Source: Astragalus membranaceus (Eukaryota; Streptophyta; Magnoliopsida; Fabales; Fabaceae). Taken from it: 64,000 nt of DNA. The notes beneath the pieces were generated by a model. The model did not search any database. It was not told where the DNA came from and was given only the letters and a program-made list of their open reading frames with translations. How positions within the stretch are numbered: the stretch's first letter is position 1; every line of letters starts with the position of its first letter. The stretch is from positions 125,434,371 to 125,498,370 of the forward strand of contig CM076848.1 in NCBI GenBank assembly GCA_039519185.1. The letters are read 5' to 3'. This document shows positions 45,690 to 57,889 of this stretch, piece by piece. The position numbers and the translations under genes are program-made.

Positions 45690-45705
45690 GCTTCCATATT
45701 AATTA

Positions 45706-48700
45706 ATGAATTTTAGTCCAGGAAGTGATTTGAGAAACCTCGTCAATGATGAGTTTATGCAAGAAAGATATTCTAAATTTAGAAAATGGTATTTTTCATA
45801 TTATTCTTTTCCTGAACTTCAGGCTATAAAAGAAAAATTTTATGAGCATTTAACCATTCATCAGACTTATATGCCTTTTGTTAAATGGTTTTTAATATAT
45901 TTTCATGAACGTTTAGACTATGAAATAAATGTTTTGAAAGAAAGAGTTTTTGAAAACTCAAAAGGAGAAAAAATTCATTCAATTTTTTCTCCAAAAAATT
46001 ATGATATTGTTTTAGGAAAAAATGTAGAAGCAAATGCTTTTACCCATTTCATTGAGAAATCACAAATTGCTTTAAAAGATTTAAATTCTATTATGAGTGC
46101 CCAAAATTATACTAATGTATTTTTAATAATTTTGGGAGATGAATTTAAAGCCTTAGAAGAAAATTTGTCTTCATTAAAAACCTTGTTTGAGCAACATATT
46201 TCTCAACAGGAGCTTATTTTAAAAAATTCTCAAAAACATTATGTTCCGATTATTAAAGAAGAACCTATAGTTCAACCTCCAATAAAAATTGAAGGTTTTA
46301 AAATGAAAAATAGTAAAAATGAGTTTTTAGATATTTTAGAAGAAAAATTAAAAAATTTAAAAATAAATGTTTTATCTGGTAAAGAATCATCAGAAAATTC
46401 TGATGAGGAAATAGATAAATTAGCAACAATGTTTGCTAATCAGGATATTAATAATACCAACGATTATGAGGAAATAAATCCCATATATGCTTCAAAGCAA
46501 GTAGAGAAATATTATTATAAAAGACCTTCTCCTCTAGATTTATTATTTGAGGAAAATGAGTCTTACCAAAATTCATATTCTGGGAAACAAATCTATGAAT
46601 GGAACATAGATGGCTTAAATGATAAGCAAATTATTGATATGGTACATAAAATGATTATGTACTCTACTGTTTGTAAGCAACATGGAAATAATGATAGTTC
46701 CATTGCTACATTCATAGCCACTGGCTTTATTGGACAGTTAAGAGGTTGGTGGGATCATTATCTCACTGATGCCCAGAAAAAGGATATATTATCCCATAAA
46801 AAAGAAATTAAATTAGAAAATGGTACTATAAGTACAACTGAGGAAGATGCAGTTTATACACTGTGTCTTACTATTCTTAAGCATTTTATAGGAACCAATG
46901 TTTCTATAGGAGAAAAGTTATCTTCTCTTTTACAGAATTTAAGATGTCCATCTTTAACTCATTTTAGATGGTATAAGGACACATTTCTGTCCAGGGTTTT
47001 TCAATTAAAAGACCCTAATTCAATCCACTGGAAGGCAAAATTTATTGATGGTCTTCCTTATCTCTTTGCAGAAAGAGTAAGACAAGCCTTAAGAGACCAA
47101 AATGATGGTATAAATGTCAATTATGATGACTTAACCTATGGTCAGATAATTAGTTGCTGTATTAAAGAAGGTTTGGCTTTATGCAATGATATAAAGCTAA
47201 AAAATCAATTGAAAAAGCAAAAGCTAACAGAAAAACACCAACTAGGTGAATTTTGTGAGCAATTCGCTTTTGACTTAGGCAAAGAGCCTAAGGAGAGTAA
47301 AAAGGGAAAAAGAATACAAGGAAGAAAATTCTCTGATATAAAAACAAATAGCTTTTACAAAAATTCTAGAAAAAAGAATAGTAAAAGAAAAGCTTTTAAT
47401 GAAAAGAATAGGACTGGTCAAAGTAGACCCACCTTCCAAAAGAAGGGAAAAAGAAAAGCTAAAAGATTTGATTTTACGTGTCATAAGTGTGGCAAGGTAG
47501 GTCATTATGCCAACCAGTGTTGGACTAAAAAAGCCCTCAATGAAATTCAGGATGATCAATTAAGATCACAATTAGAAAAAGTCTTATTAATTAACTCTGA
47601 TTATAATTCTAGTTCAGATAGAGAATCTTCAAATGAAGATATAGACATTATCCAAGATTCTTCTGAATCATCATCTTCAGGCAACAATGATTGCCAATGT
47701 AATGAAGTAAATTATTGGAAATCCATCGTAGATATGAATGGACTAAATGTTCTCACTGAAGAACAAGATGAAGCCTTAAAGGCTTTAGATTCCATAAAAG
47801 ATGGAACTATGAGGAGAAAAATGATAGACATTCTTATGAAAGAATATTCTAAAAAGGAAACTCCTCTAATCATAGAGGCACCTTATCAAATAAGTGAAGT
47901 TTTATCTAGATTCCAAGAATCCAGTAGCAAAGAAAAACCCATTTCTATGAATGATTTAAAAAGAGAAATCAATATTTTGAAAAATGAAATTTCTCAAATA
48001 AAGAAAGACAATATTAATTTGTCTCAAAGAATTTCTGTTTTAGAAAACCCTAGTAAAACAGAGTCTTCTTCAAATAATTATCTTTCTATTTTAAATAGAG
48101 TAACTTCTCAAAAATGGTTTGTAAAGGTTGATATTATTATCAATAGAAATTTTATTTTGAAAAATGAAATTGCTCTAGTTGATAGTGGAGCAGATTTAAA
48201 TTGTATCCAAGAGGGAATTATCCCTACTAAGTATTTTTCAAAAACTAAGCAATCACTTACCCAAGCAGGAGGTGATAAACTAAAAATTAATTTTAAATTA
48301 CCAAATGCACATATTTGCAAACAAGGTATTTTTTATACCTACTTCATTTATATTAGTTAAAGATTTAACCCATCGAATTATATTAGGTACACCTTTTTAT
48401 GCATAATATTATGCCTATTATTAATATTGACCAAAAATGAATTACAACTATTTTGGAAAATAAAAAAATTATTTTTGAGTTTATTTCTGATCCTCATACT
48501 AGAATGATAAATGAAATAAAAGAACTTCTTTTAAGCAAAGAGAAACAAATATGTTTCTTAAAAGAAGAAATTAATTTAGCTAATATAAATGAACAGCTTA
48601 ATAAAGCTGACATAAAGACTCAAATAAAGAGTCTAGAACAACAGTTCATAAATGAAGTATGTAGTGAGATACCAAATGCTTTCTGGAATAGAAAAAAACA

Positions 48701-50041
48701 TATGGTATCTCTACCATACGTAGACGGCTTTAATGAAAGTCAAATTCCTACAAAAGCAAGACCTGCACAAATGAATCAAGAATATCTTGGTTTATGTAAA
48801 AAAGAGAAAAATTCTCTTTTAGATAAAAAATTAATTAGACCCTCCAAATCTTCTTGGAGTTGTACAGCTTTCTATGTGAATAAACACGCAGAACAAGAAC
48901 GTGGAGTTCCCAGATTGGTTATAAATTATAAACCATTAAATAAAGTTTTGAAATGGATTAGGTATCCAATACCTAATAAAAAAGATTTATTGGATAGGTT
49001 TAATGAAGCCTTAGTTTTTTCAAAATTTGATTGAAGTCAGGTTACTGGCAAATTCAGATTAATGAATCTGATAAGTATAAAACAGCATTTACAGTTCCAT
49101 CTGGTCACTATGAATGGAATGTAATGCCTTTTGGGCTTAAAAATGCCCCCTCTGAATTCCAAAATATTATGAATGACATATTTAATCCTTATACGGATTA
49201 CATGCTAGTATATATAGACGATGTCTTAGTTTTTTCTAAAACTATTAGTCAACATTTTAAACATCTTAAAAATTTTAAGAATATTGTAAAAAATAATGGT
49301 TTTGTCTGCTTCAAAGGTGAAGCTTTTTCAAACTAAGGTTAGATTCTTAGGTCATGAGATTGACCAAGGGAAAATTATCCCTATAAGTAGAAGTATAGAA
49401 TTCGCTTCTAAATTTCCTGATGAAATGAAAAGAAGCAATTACAAAGATTTTTAGGAAGTCTGAATTATATTTCAGACTATTATAAAAATCTAGCCCAAGA
49501 TACAGCCTTATTATATAATAGGCTTAGAAAAAATGCTGGCCCATGGACTGAAGCCCATACCAAGGCAGTCCAATATATTAAATACAGGGTTAAAACCCTT
49601 CCTTGTCTAAACTTGGCAAACCCAAAGTTTTTTAAAATTGTTGAAACAGACGCCTCTAATATAGGTTATGGAGGGATTCTCAAACAAGTTGACCCGAGTA
49701 CTTCTAAAGAAGTATTAGTTAGGTTTACTTCGGGTAAATGGAATCCGACCCAATTAAAATATTCTACAGTCAAAAAAGAAATGCTTTCAATTATTAAATG
49801 TATTTCTAAATTTCAAGATGACTTATTAAATCAAAAAATTTTGTTAAGAATTGATTGTAGTTCTGCAAAACAAATTATTGAAAAAGATGTGAAAAATCTA
49901 GTTTCTAAACAAATTTTTGCAAATTGGCAAGCTCAACTACCAGTTTTTGATTTTGACATTGAATACATTAAAGGTGAAAATAATTCACTAGCTGATTTCT
50001 TAACACGTGAATTTTTGCAGGGGAATGACAACCCCATATAG
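45706..50041 (+). pseudogene. Capsid-protease-RT-RNase H polyprotein, unit C
   Basis: Open for 884 codons from 45706 to 48360: capsid domain about residues 340-530 (GQLRGWWDHYLTDAQKKD, LRCPSLTHFRWYKD), lysine-rich stretch, zinc knuckle at residue 592, coiled-coil-like stretch and protease VDSGADLNC at about 826. Then it is heavily damaged: one-base gains near 48330 (shared with unit B1) and 48395, TGA near 48438, a one-base loss at 49031, a 5-nt loss near 49300 and a 4-nt loss near 49426. RNase H is open from 49613. Confidence 0.92.
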
Positions 50042-51371
50042 GGGAAGAGGTCGTGGTCCAGGTGGCCGTGGCAGAGGAGGAAGGAGTAGCAATATGCTAC
50101 CCTACCAACAAGAACCAAGTGTCCCCCTTTTAGGAGATTGGACAACAGTATACCCTAATAGGGGAAGAACTATGCAGCAATTGCCTGCTCCTCCGAAGAA
50201 AGAAGATATTACTTCTTCTTCTGGAACAAAACAAAGCTCTTATGCAGGGGCTATTATTAGTGACTCTCCTCAAGAACAAACTCAAGAATATTTTGAGAAT
50301 CCAATAACTGAGGAAATCATGTATATTGATGATGAAGACCTCAGCATTACAAAAGATCCATGGTCAATAAAGACCAGGTACCTCGAATCCAGAGGATACC
50401 CAGGATTATATGGTAAATCAAGACCACACTTAGAAATTTTATTATTAGTTACTGAATCAGTGACTATTACTCATCACCATCAAAATAACAATCCTCAAAG
50501 TTTTATAAACTTTAGCAAATGTCATATTAACAAAATCCTTCTTCCAAGAGAATGGGGATTAAACCCAAATGGGGAAAAAGCAATAAAAATTGCTGAAAAT
50601 TCATATGCATATTTTAATTATTAGGATTATATCCAGGCTTTTTCTAAAGCTTTTTATTATCAGAACCCAAAAAACAAACATTCATGGTTCTTTAGTATTA
50701 ACCCAGAAGTGGTTAGTAAACCGATACCAAATTGGTTTTACAATTGGTGGCAAAAATTTGGGCCATCTTTGGAAATTCTTCCAAAAGAATTATTGGACTT
50801 ATACAACTCATGGTGTGATAATAGTCCTCTTATAACAAGAATAGCTTCAAGTAAGCTTATTATAGGACAATGTCCATGCCTTTTCTTTATCAAATTTCAA
50901 ATCCCATGGATATGGAGGTGGTCTATGACCATCGGAAAAGACCAAAATAATATTCCTATACTTAGAAGAAATTTCTTCTATAAATGGTGGATTAGAATGG
51001 ATCCTGAAGATCTCAAAAAATTAATATCTCAGGTCTTATCTAATATTAATGAAGACAAAGAAAATGGTTTAAATAATGTTAATCTCCAAAATTTGTCTAT
51101 GGCAAATTTAAAACATTATTTTCTGAAGAAGTACCCTCAAGAATCTGAGGAAGAAATTATGGTTAGAACTCTTGATCACATGAAGACACAATTCTTCAGT
51201 ACGTTTCAAGTTAAAGAAATGTCAACATCCTCACAGGGATCTATTGAACCAAGTGAAATGGATTGCTTAGCTGGAGAATCTCAGCAAGAAGAGGATCCTT
51301 ATCCAGAAGATTTCTGGGATGCCATGATCCAATCTATGACTAAGCATGTAAAAGGAAAAGGACAAGAATAA
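50025..51371 (+). pseudogene. Caulimovirid third ORF, unit C (one stop)
   Basis: Open except for TAG at 50622-50624 in place of a tryptophan codon, about residue 200. Variants TESVTI, SKAF and GLNNVNL link this half of unit C to copy A, although its movement protein links it to unit B1. Confidence 0.87.
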
Positions 51372-51645
51372 GTGCCATAATTTAGAGCATCAAAAGAAAG
51401 ATCACATGCCAAGATTTGGTGGGTGACACGCAATTATGCTGTCAACATTTTCTTTGCTTTACTTTTTTAATTTTGTACTTTTGTCTTTTGAATTTCGTAT
51501 TTTTCATTCAATTATGTGTCGATAGGGCCCAGTGTGTACCCGGCATAATTAGTGAAATTTTGTCGTTTGTTGTAACCGGCTACCGAGATACACAGTAGCC
51601 CTTTTACCGGCTTAAATAGTAAGCCTTAGTTTGCCTATATAAGGC

Positions 51646-51934
51646 ATTTTGTTTTCCTTTCTTAGGCAGAGCTTCGCCTACCCCTCTCTCTCTCTTGTAA
51701 CATACTTCTCCTCTTGTAAACACTCTTCTAATAATATAACCTCTGAAGTTTGAAGAAAGGATTTCTCCGCTTGTTCTTTAACTTTGAAGACAACAAATAA
51801 GGTAATTATTTACATGTTTTTTCATAGCTAAGCTTGTGTTGTGGTAAGCTGGTTCTCATGAACTGGCACTATTAGATGAATAAAGTATTCTTTCCGCTCT
51901 AAAATGGTATCAGAGCCATTTTAAACTTGAGGAT
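51646..51934 (+). promoter_or_regulatory. Terminal viral promoter, poly(A) signal and primer site
   Basis: TATATAA 51646-51652, AATAAA 51879-51884 and TGGTATCAGAGCCA 51905-51918. Viral sequence stops at GAGGAT (about 51934) and passes into ATATATAT. This promoter points out of the array towards the antisense LINE remnant. Confidence 0.8.
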
Positions 51935-51939
51935 ATATA

Positions 51940-52690
51940 TATGCCTGCAGCTCTTCTTCTTTCCTTTGGCCGAAGTGTTAAAAGGATTGGAGAGTGGTCT
52001 GATTTCTCTGAGACCCCATTAATTAATTTACACACGGGGTGCACTTCCAACCAAGATGTTGAAGCCAAGGCTCTATCCAACCTCACTTCTTTTGCATATG
52101 GAGATCCAAGACTTTTCTCCCTTGTAAACTTGTGCAACCAAAGGGATGTTTTTGTGCAACCAAAGGCATGTTTTGCAAACCACTCTCAAGGATGGCTTCT
52201 CTGAACCTTTAATACGCCAAGGCGGATAGTCATTTGTTCCTCTCTTTTCCTCGTTTAACAAAATGTCATTAAAATCACGCATAATACACCAAGGTAAAGT
52301 AGTATCATTTGACAAAGATCTAAGTAAATTCCAAGATTCATATCGATGATCGCTATCCGGGTAACCATAGATAGAAACCAGTAAAACGCCAATTGCTATA
52401 ACCTCTTGGAGTAATTTCCGCGTTAATAAAATGGTGGGAATAACTAAGAATATTACATTGTAGTGGATATCTCCACATAAGAGCAACACCACCTCCCCTT
52501 CCCACTCTATCAACCGCAAAAAGCACCATCAAAACCTAATTGAGCTCTAGTATCTTCGATTCTGCTAAAATGAACCAGAGTTTCTGAACGAAAACTATGT
52601 CCAGAGGATATGTCCGGATTTGGTCCCTCAACGAGTGAACGGCTCTCGAGCGACCTAAACCCCGGCAGTTCCAACTTAACAAACTAATTG
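51940..52690 (-). pseudogene. LINE endonuclease domain remnant
   Basis: The minus strand reads LLSWNCRGLG (near 52680), YGYPDSDHRYESWNLLRSL, WCIMRDFNDILLNEEKRG, RLDRALASTSWL and SDHSPILLTL. These are the ordered motifs of the APE-type endonuclease at the start of plant L1-like ORF2. Frame changes near 52100 and 52480 break it, and the RT part is absent because the viral array border cuts it off. Confidence 0.85.
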
Positions 52691-52981
52691 TCCCCAGCGG
52701 GCTCCTCTCCCAGAGCCGGCCGATAAAAAAGGTTCAGTGTGTGATTCAACTTGAACTTCAACTACTATCTCGTGTGATACTATCAAGCTTGTTATATTAT
52801 TAGATGTGGTATTTTTATTCCCACCCATGACCTCCTTGTTATTTCCTGTATTTTCCATCACCTGAGCAATCTCGTAACACTTGCATTTTCCATACATACA
52901 ATAATTCTAAAAAAAAAATTTCAAATACAAATCAATATTAAAACTAAAATTTCTGCTTTAAAACTCAAGTTCCAATAGCAC
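52691..52981 (-). other. LINE sequence upstream of the endonuclease, then unassigned
   Basis: The minus-strand frame 52676-52897 continues into the endonuclease start and is probably the linker between ORF1-like and endonuclease regions. Nothing recognised from 52900 to 52981. Confidence 0.45.
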
Positions 52982-52986
52982 CTTAC

Positions 52987-53265
52987 TGTTGCACCAAATT
53001 GTGCATTTGCAGGGAGAGTGAAAGGGATGAAGAAGACGAGTTTGTTAGAGAAACGGAGGAGTGAATAATGGAATGTATTATATTACTGAAATACAAGTGA
53101 GAAGCTATTTATATGAATGGCTATTACACGTAAGCAAGGCTACTGTCATAAAATGAAAAAAATACAATATAGCTAATGTGAATACAGTATGTGTACTTAA
53201 GTATATGAGTAGACTTCAACTAAAACAATACTTGCATAAACTCTGATCTTAAAATGCCTTCAATA
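52987..53265 (-). repeat. R5 3' LTR
   Basis: 279 bp, about 97% identical by eye to the other LTR. The neighbouring CTCCCCTAC (53266-53274) is the purine tract GTAGGGGAG on the minus strand. Confidence 0.9.
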
Positions 53266-55137
53266 CTCCCCTACAATTTTAGCTTCCATATACACCAAGT
53301 TCAGCCATTTCCTCATTTCTTTAAATCTGTCAGCATTCAAAGATTTAGTGAATATATCAGCAACATTCTCAGCAGTGTTACAGTAACTCATTTCAAGTTT
53401 TCCCTTGCTAACTTGATCTCTAATGAAGTGATATTTTGTTTCGATGTGCTTACTACGGCCATGGAGTACTGGATTCTTAGCTAAGCTTATTGAAGACTTA
53501 TTATCAACCTTCAATTGCACTGGTTTCTGGTGTGCAATTTCCAGTTCATTCAATAATGAATCAAGCCACGGAGCTTGACAGGCAGCTTGGCAAGATGCTA
53601 TGTATTCAGCTTCGCAAGATGATAAAGCCACCACATTTTGTTTCTTGGAACTCCATGAGATTGGAGCACCAAAGAATCTAAACCAGTACCCAAATGTACT
53701 CTTCCTCTCCACCTTGTCTCCGCACCAATTCGAGTTTGAAAATGCTTCAATTTCTGGTATACTGTCAATGCTCTTTCTTGGAAATAGTAAATTGCTGTAT
53801 ACCTTTAAGGTACCTCAGTATCCTCTTTGCTGCCACCATATGTGACACTCTAGGATAACTCATGAAACGACTAACAAGCCCCACACTAAACATCACATCA
53901 GGCCTGTTGTTACAAACAAACCTCAAAGAACCAACAATCTGTTTGAATAATGTTGGATCCACTGCCTTCTCAGTTTCTGCCTTTGTTAATCTCACATTTG
54001 ATTCACAAGGTGTGGTTGCAACATTGCAATCTTCCATCTTAAATCTTCTTAAGACATCACTTATATACTTCCCTTGATGAAGAAGTATACCACCTGCAAC
54101 ATGAACAAACTCCATGCCCAGAAAATAGCCAAGAATGCCTAAGTCAGACATTTCAAATTCAGACATTAGTATCTTCTTGAACTCTTCAATTTTTGTTTGA
54201 TCACTCCCCGTCACTAGGAGATCATCAACATAGAGGCATATCACTATCACTTCACCTCTGTCTTTCCTCTTGAAATAGACACCAAATTCAACAGAGCACT
54301 TCACAAACTCTGTTTCTGCAGAAAGTTATCAATTTTCCTATTCCAAGCTCGTGGGGCTTGCTTCAACCCATATAAAGCCTTGTTCAGCTTGTATACTTTG
54401 TGTTCTTCACCTTTCAATTCAAATCCTGGTGACTGCAGCACATACACCTCTTCCTCAAGCTCCCCATTGAGAAAGGCAGACTTCACATCAAGTTGGTAAA
54501 GAGACCAACCATTAAATGCTGCAAGTGCTACAACAAGTCTCACTGTCTCTAGTCTAGCTACTGGAGCATAGACTTCAGAGTAATCCACACCTTCCTTTTG
54601 CAAGAACCCTCTTGCTACAAGTCTTGCCTTATACTTTGCAATAAACCCATTAGTCTTCAACTTCAGTTTGTACACCCATTTCAAGTCTATTGGCTTCTTG
54701 GAACTTGGCAATTCAACCAAATTCCATGTGTGATTCTTCTCAATTGCTAGCATCTCTTCCTGCATAGCATTCTTCCATTCTTTCTTTTCCATTGCATCTT
54801 GCCACTTCACTTGCTCTAATTCAGCAAGTAAAGCCATCTGCAACAACTCACCATCATCGTGTATATTACCATCAGAAAATACTCTATAATCAGAAAGTCT
54901 CACAGAAGGAAAACACTGCCTCTGTGATCTTCTTTGTGGCTGTTCCACTTCAGTTTCTGCCACTGGTTCTGCAGCCGATTCCTCTTCACTATCAAAAGGA
55001 ATTGTTATACCAGTGACTGAGCTATCTTTCCAATCCCATACAGCTGTCTCATCAACCTTTACATCCCTGCTAATCACCAATTTCTTTAGCTTAGGATCAT
55101 AAAGTCGGTATGCTCCTGTTGGAAGGTACCCAATCAA
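53260..55137 (-). pseudogene. R5 reverse transcriptase and RNase H, frameshifted
   Basis: 55137-54301 holds the N-terminal RT (HTWNLVELPSSKKPI, YKARLVARGFLQKEGVDYSE, YQLDVKSAFLNGELEEEVY, LYGLKQAPRAW). 54304-53765 holds the catalytic box CLYVDDLLVTG and YFLGMEF. 53712-53260 holds RNase H (SSCEAEYIASCQAACQAPWL, VDNKSSISLAKNPV, GRSKHIETKYHFIRD). The three parts are in different frames. Confidence 0.9.
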
Positions 55138-55176
55138 ACAAGTAGTTCACTTTTATCATCTAGTTTCCTCCTCCTC

Positions 55177-57164
55177 TCATCGGGAATGTGTCTGTGACAA
55201 ACAACCAAATATTCTAAGGTGTTTCACAATTGGTTTAATACCTGTCCAAGCTTGTTCAGGTGTCATATCAACCAATCCTCTTGTTGGGCATCTATTCAAG
55301 ACATAAGCAGCTGTATTAACTGCTTCACCCCAGTAATTTTTAGGCATTTTCTTCTCTTTCAGCATGCCTCTTGTCATGTCAAGCAATGTCCTGTTCCTCC
55401 TCTCTTCCAGGCCATCGTGTTGAGGAGTGTAAGGGGCTGTTACCTCATGTGATATTCCCTTTTCTTCACAAAAATCCTTGAATTCATTTGAATTGAATTC
55501 TCCTCCACCATCAGTTCTCAGTATCTTCAGCTTGTTGCCACTTTGCCCTCTTTGGAGCATGAGACTTGAAATTGTTTCTAGGTTGCTTGCTCACCAAACA
55601 CCCTTCACACAGTTTTTCTGGTTCCTTTATAGAAGGCAAACCATGAACCATCTCTTTATCATGAAGCAATTTCAAACTTCTGAAGTTGAGGTTCCCAAAC
55701 CTATGATGCCACAACCACCTCTCTTCATCAACAGTTGTATTAAACAGACATTTCACCTCTGCAGCCTCCAATTTCACTTTGAAGGTCTTGTTCTTACTAA
55801 CCACAGCCTTACACAGTAACTTTTCATCAGAATCAAACAGCTTAAGACAGTTTTCCCTCATGTCAATGGAGAATCCCTTCTTAAGTAATTGTCCAATGCT
55901 CAACAAATTACTTTTAAAAGAAGGCACATATAAAACATCAGTTATAAAGGTAAGTTTACCATTCTTTCCCTTAATCATCACCTTGCCTTTACCTTCTACA
56001 GATATAGCAGTGTTATCAGCAAACCCAACCGTGTTTCTAACACTATCATCAAAATCAAATAGCCATTCTCTATGTCCAGTCATATGATTGCTACATCCAG
56101 TGTCTAAATACCAGTCTTCAATACTACTACTACCAGTTTCAGAATTAACAGTAGTAAATTGAGTTACCTCATCCTTAGCAGAGGTCACTTTCTGCTCCAT
56201 ACAAGCTGTATCTTCAACACTATCATCAATTTTAGCCATCAGCAACACTGGTTCAGAATCTGAGTCTCCATCTTCAGCAACTAGAGCCTCTTCATCTGTC
56301 TTAGATTTTCCTCCTTTGTTGTCAGGGAACTCATCTGCAAAATGACCATATCGGTCACAATTATAACACTGATAATTCTTCTTGTTGAATTTCTTCTTTC
56401 CTCTTTTGTTATGACTGGAATTTCCCTTCCCCGATGAGCTATCTGAATTACCAGAATTGTTCTGGTTCTGAGAGGAGTTGCCACTAATCTTCTTCTTATT
56501 TTTCTCTTGCGACTTTGCTTTCCTCTCCTTCCAACTACCTCCATCATTCTTCTTGTTGTGCTGTGTAAACAAGGCTTGTTCACTAGCCTTCTCCTTCTCA
56601 GATCCTCTCTCCGTCACACGGATCTCATGTGCTTCCAAGGTGCCTTGCGATTCATCGATCCTCATCATGCTCGTATCCTTTGAGTATCTTCTCTACTATC
56701 GTCTCCTCATTAAGCGTTTCTCCACACGTCTTCATCTGATTCGTTACCGTAATCACACGCGAGACGTAATCAGTGATCTTCTCTTTGTTCTGCATTTGGA
56801 GATTCTCATATTGCTTGCGAAGAGCTTAAAGTTTTACCTTCTTCACCCTCGTATCACCTCCGTAACACCGCACCAGTGTATCCCATGCCACCTTCGCCGT
56901 CGTCGCCTCAGAAATCTTCTCGAAGACCTTCGCATCCACGCACTGATGGATGTAGAACAATGCCTTCTGATCTCTCTTCTTCACTTCACGATTTACATTT
57001 CTCTAAGCGTCGGTTGCATTATTCGCTAGCACCGAAACACCGTCGTTGACGATTTCGAGCACATCCTGAGCACCGAACAACACTCTCATTTGAGTTGACC
57101 AGCGACTCCAATTTTTTCCATCGAACATTGGTAGATGTGTGTTAAATCCTCCGCTTCCATTCAT
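55177..57164 (-). pseudogene. R5 gag, protease and integrase, broken
   Basis: Gag starts at the ATG 57164 (MNGSGGFNTHLPMFDGKNW) and has in-frame stops near 57003 and 56827. The open part 56668-55511 carries a zinc knuckle CYNCDRYGHFADEF in which the last cysteine is missing, protease WYLDTGCSNHMTG and the integrase zinc region HHRFGNLNFRSLKLLH with CEGC. The sequence then jumps at about 55555 from KSHAPKRAK to SGNKLKILRTDGGGEF in another frame, so the stretch with the first catalytic aspartate of integrase is deleted. Confidence 0.88.
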
Positions 57165-57365
57165 CGTGTCACTCTCTGCAAGTTACTCACACAAATTCCT
57201 CACGTTCACTCGTGTATCCCTTACCCTAGGAATCGAAGTGAGATTCCACGGAGATTTTGATTTGCAATTCGATGCAAATTGTCAAATCAAAATCGAACAC
57301 ACAAATCTCACCGCAAGATGCACAATCTTGCTCACTCGTGTTTCCCAGGAACCCTAAATTGTAGC

Positions 57366-57378
57366 TCTAGATACCAAT
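57366..57378 (-). other. R5 primer-binding site
   Basis: The minus strand reads TGGTATCTAGAGC next to the 5' LTR, a tRNA-Met-type primer site with one extra base relative to TGGTATCAGAGC. Confidence 0.75.
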
Positions 57379-57379
57379 C

Positions 57380-57658
57380 TGTTGCACCAAATTGTGCATT
57401 TGCAGAGAGAGTGAAAGGGATGAAGAAGACGAGTTTGTTAGAGAAACGGAGGAGTGAATAACAGAATGTATTATATTACTGAACTACAAGTGAGAAGCTA
57501 TTTATATGAATAGCTATTACACGTAAGCAAGGCTACTCTCATAAAATGAAAAAAATACAATATAGCTAATGTGAATACAGTATCTGTACTTTAGTATATG
57601 AGTAGACTTCAACTAAAACAATACTTGCATAAACTCTGATCTTAAAATGCCTTCGGTA
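57380..57658 (-). repeat. R5 5' LTR
   Basis: 279 bp. The minus strand starts TACCGAAGGC where the other LTR starts TATTGAAGGC; both end GGTGCAACA. Confidence 0.9.
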
Positions 57659-57889
57659 CTTACAATGTTGAATACTAAATACAACATTACCTATTCATTA
57701 TTAATAAAAGAGATTTCCCAATTGATATATATGTTATACAATGAAAAAATTAAAGTTTAACAAACCATTAGACAACATTTAACAAATTACATACACAAAA
57801 CTTTAAACAATATTATAATAACTAAGAAACAAAACATTTTAAACAAACCATGCAACACACGGGCTTAACTCTAGTGATATTTATTTTTA

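Larger units (their letters stand above)
33279..51934 (+). mobile_element. Endogenous caulimovirid tandem array (units B0, B1, C)
   Basis: Head-to-tail viral genomes. TATA boxes lie at 36046, 43848 and 51646 and movement-protein starts at 36891 and 44703, a period of about 7.8 kb. B0 is a partial unit starting in RT; B1 and C are full-length. The array ends 16 nt after the last primer site, where viral GAGGAT runs into ATATATAT and then LINE sequence. Head-to-tail copies are typical of integrated pararetroviruses and are unlike LTR elements. No unit is free of inactivating changes. Confidence 0.93.
52987..57658 (-). mobile_element. R5: Ty1/copia element, minus strand, TSD CTTAC
   Basis: LTRs 52987-53265 and 57380-57658 (279 bp each) are flanked by CTTAC at 52982-52986 and 57659-57663. 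Minus-strand LTRs begin TA and end CA, a non-canonical TA...CA pair. Primer site and purine tract are in place. Gag-pol has all copia domains but is broken at many points. Motifs resemble the Tork/Tnt1 group; lineage is tentative. Confidence 0.92.

Noticed and set aside
33279..51934. 7.8-kb direct repeats as giant LTRs
   Set aside because: The repeats contain the complete coding set and primer site; they are genome units, not LTRs.
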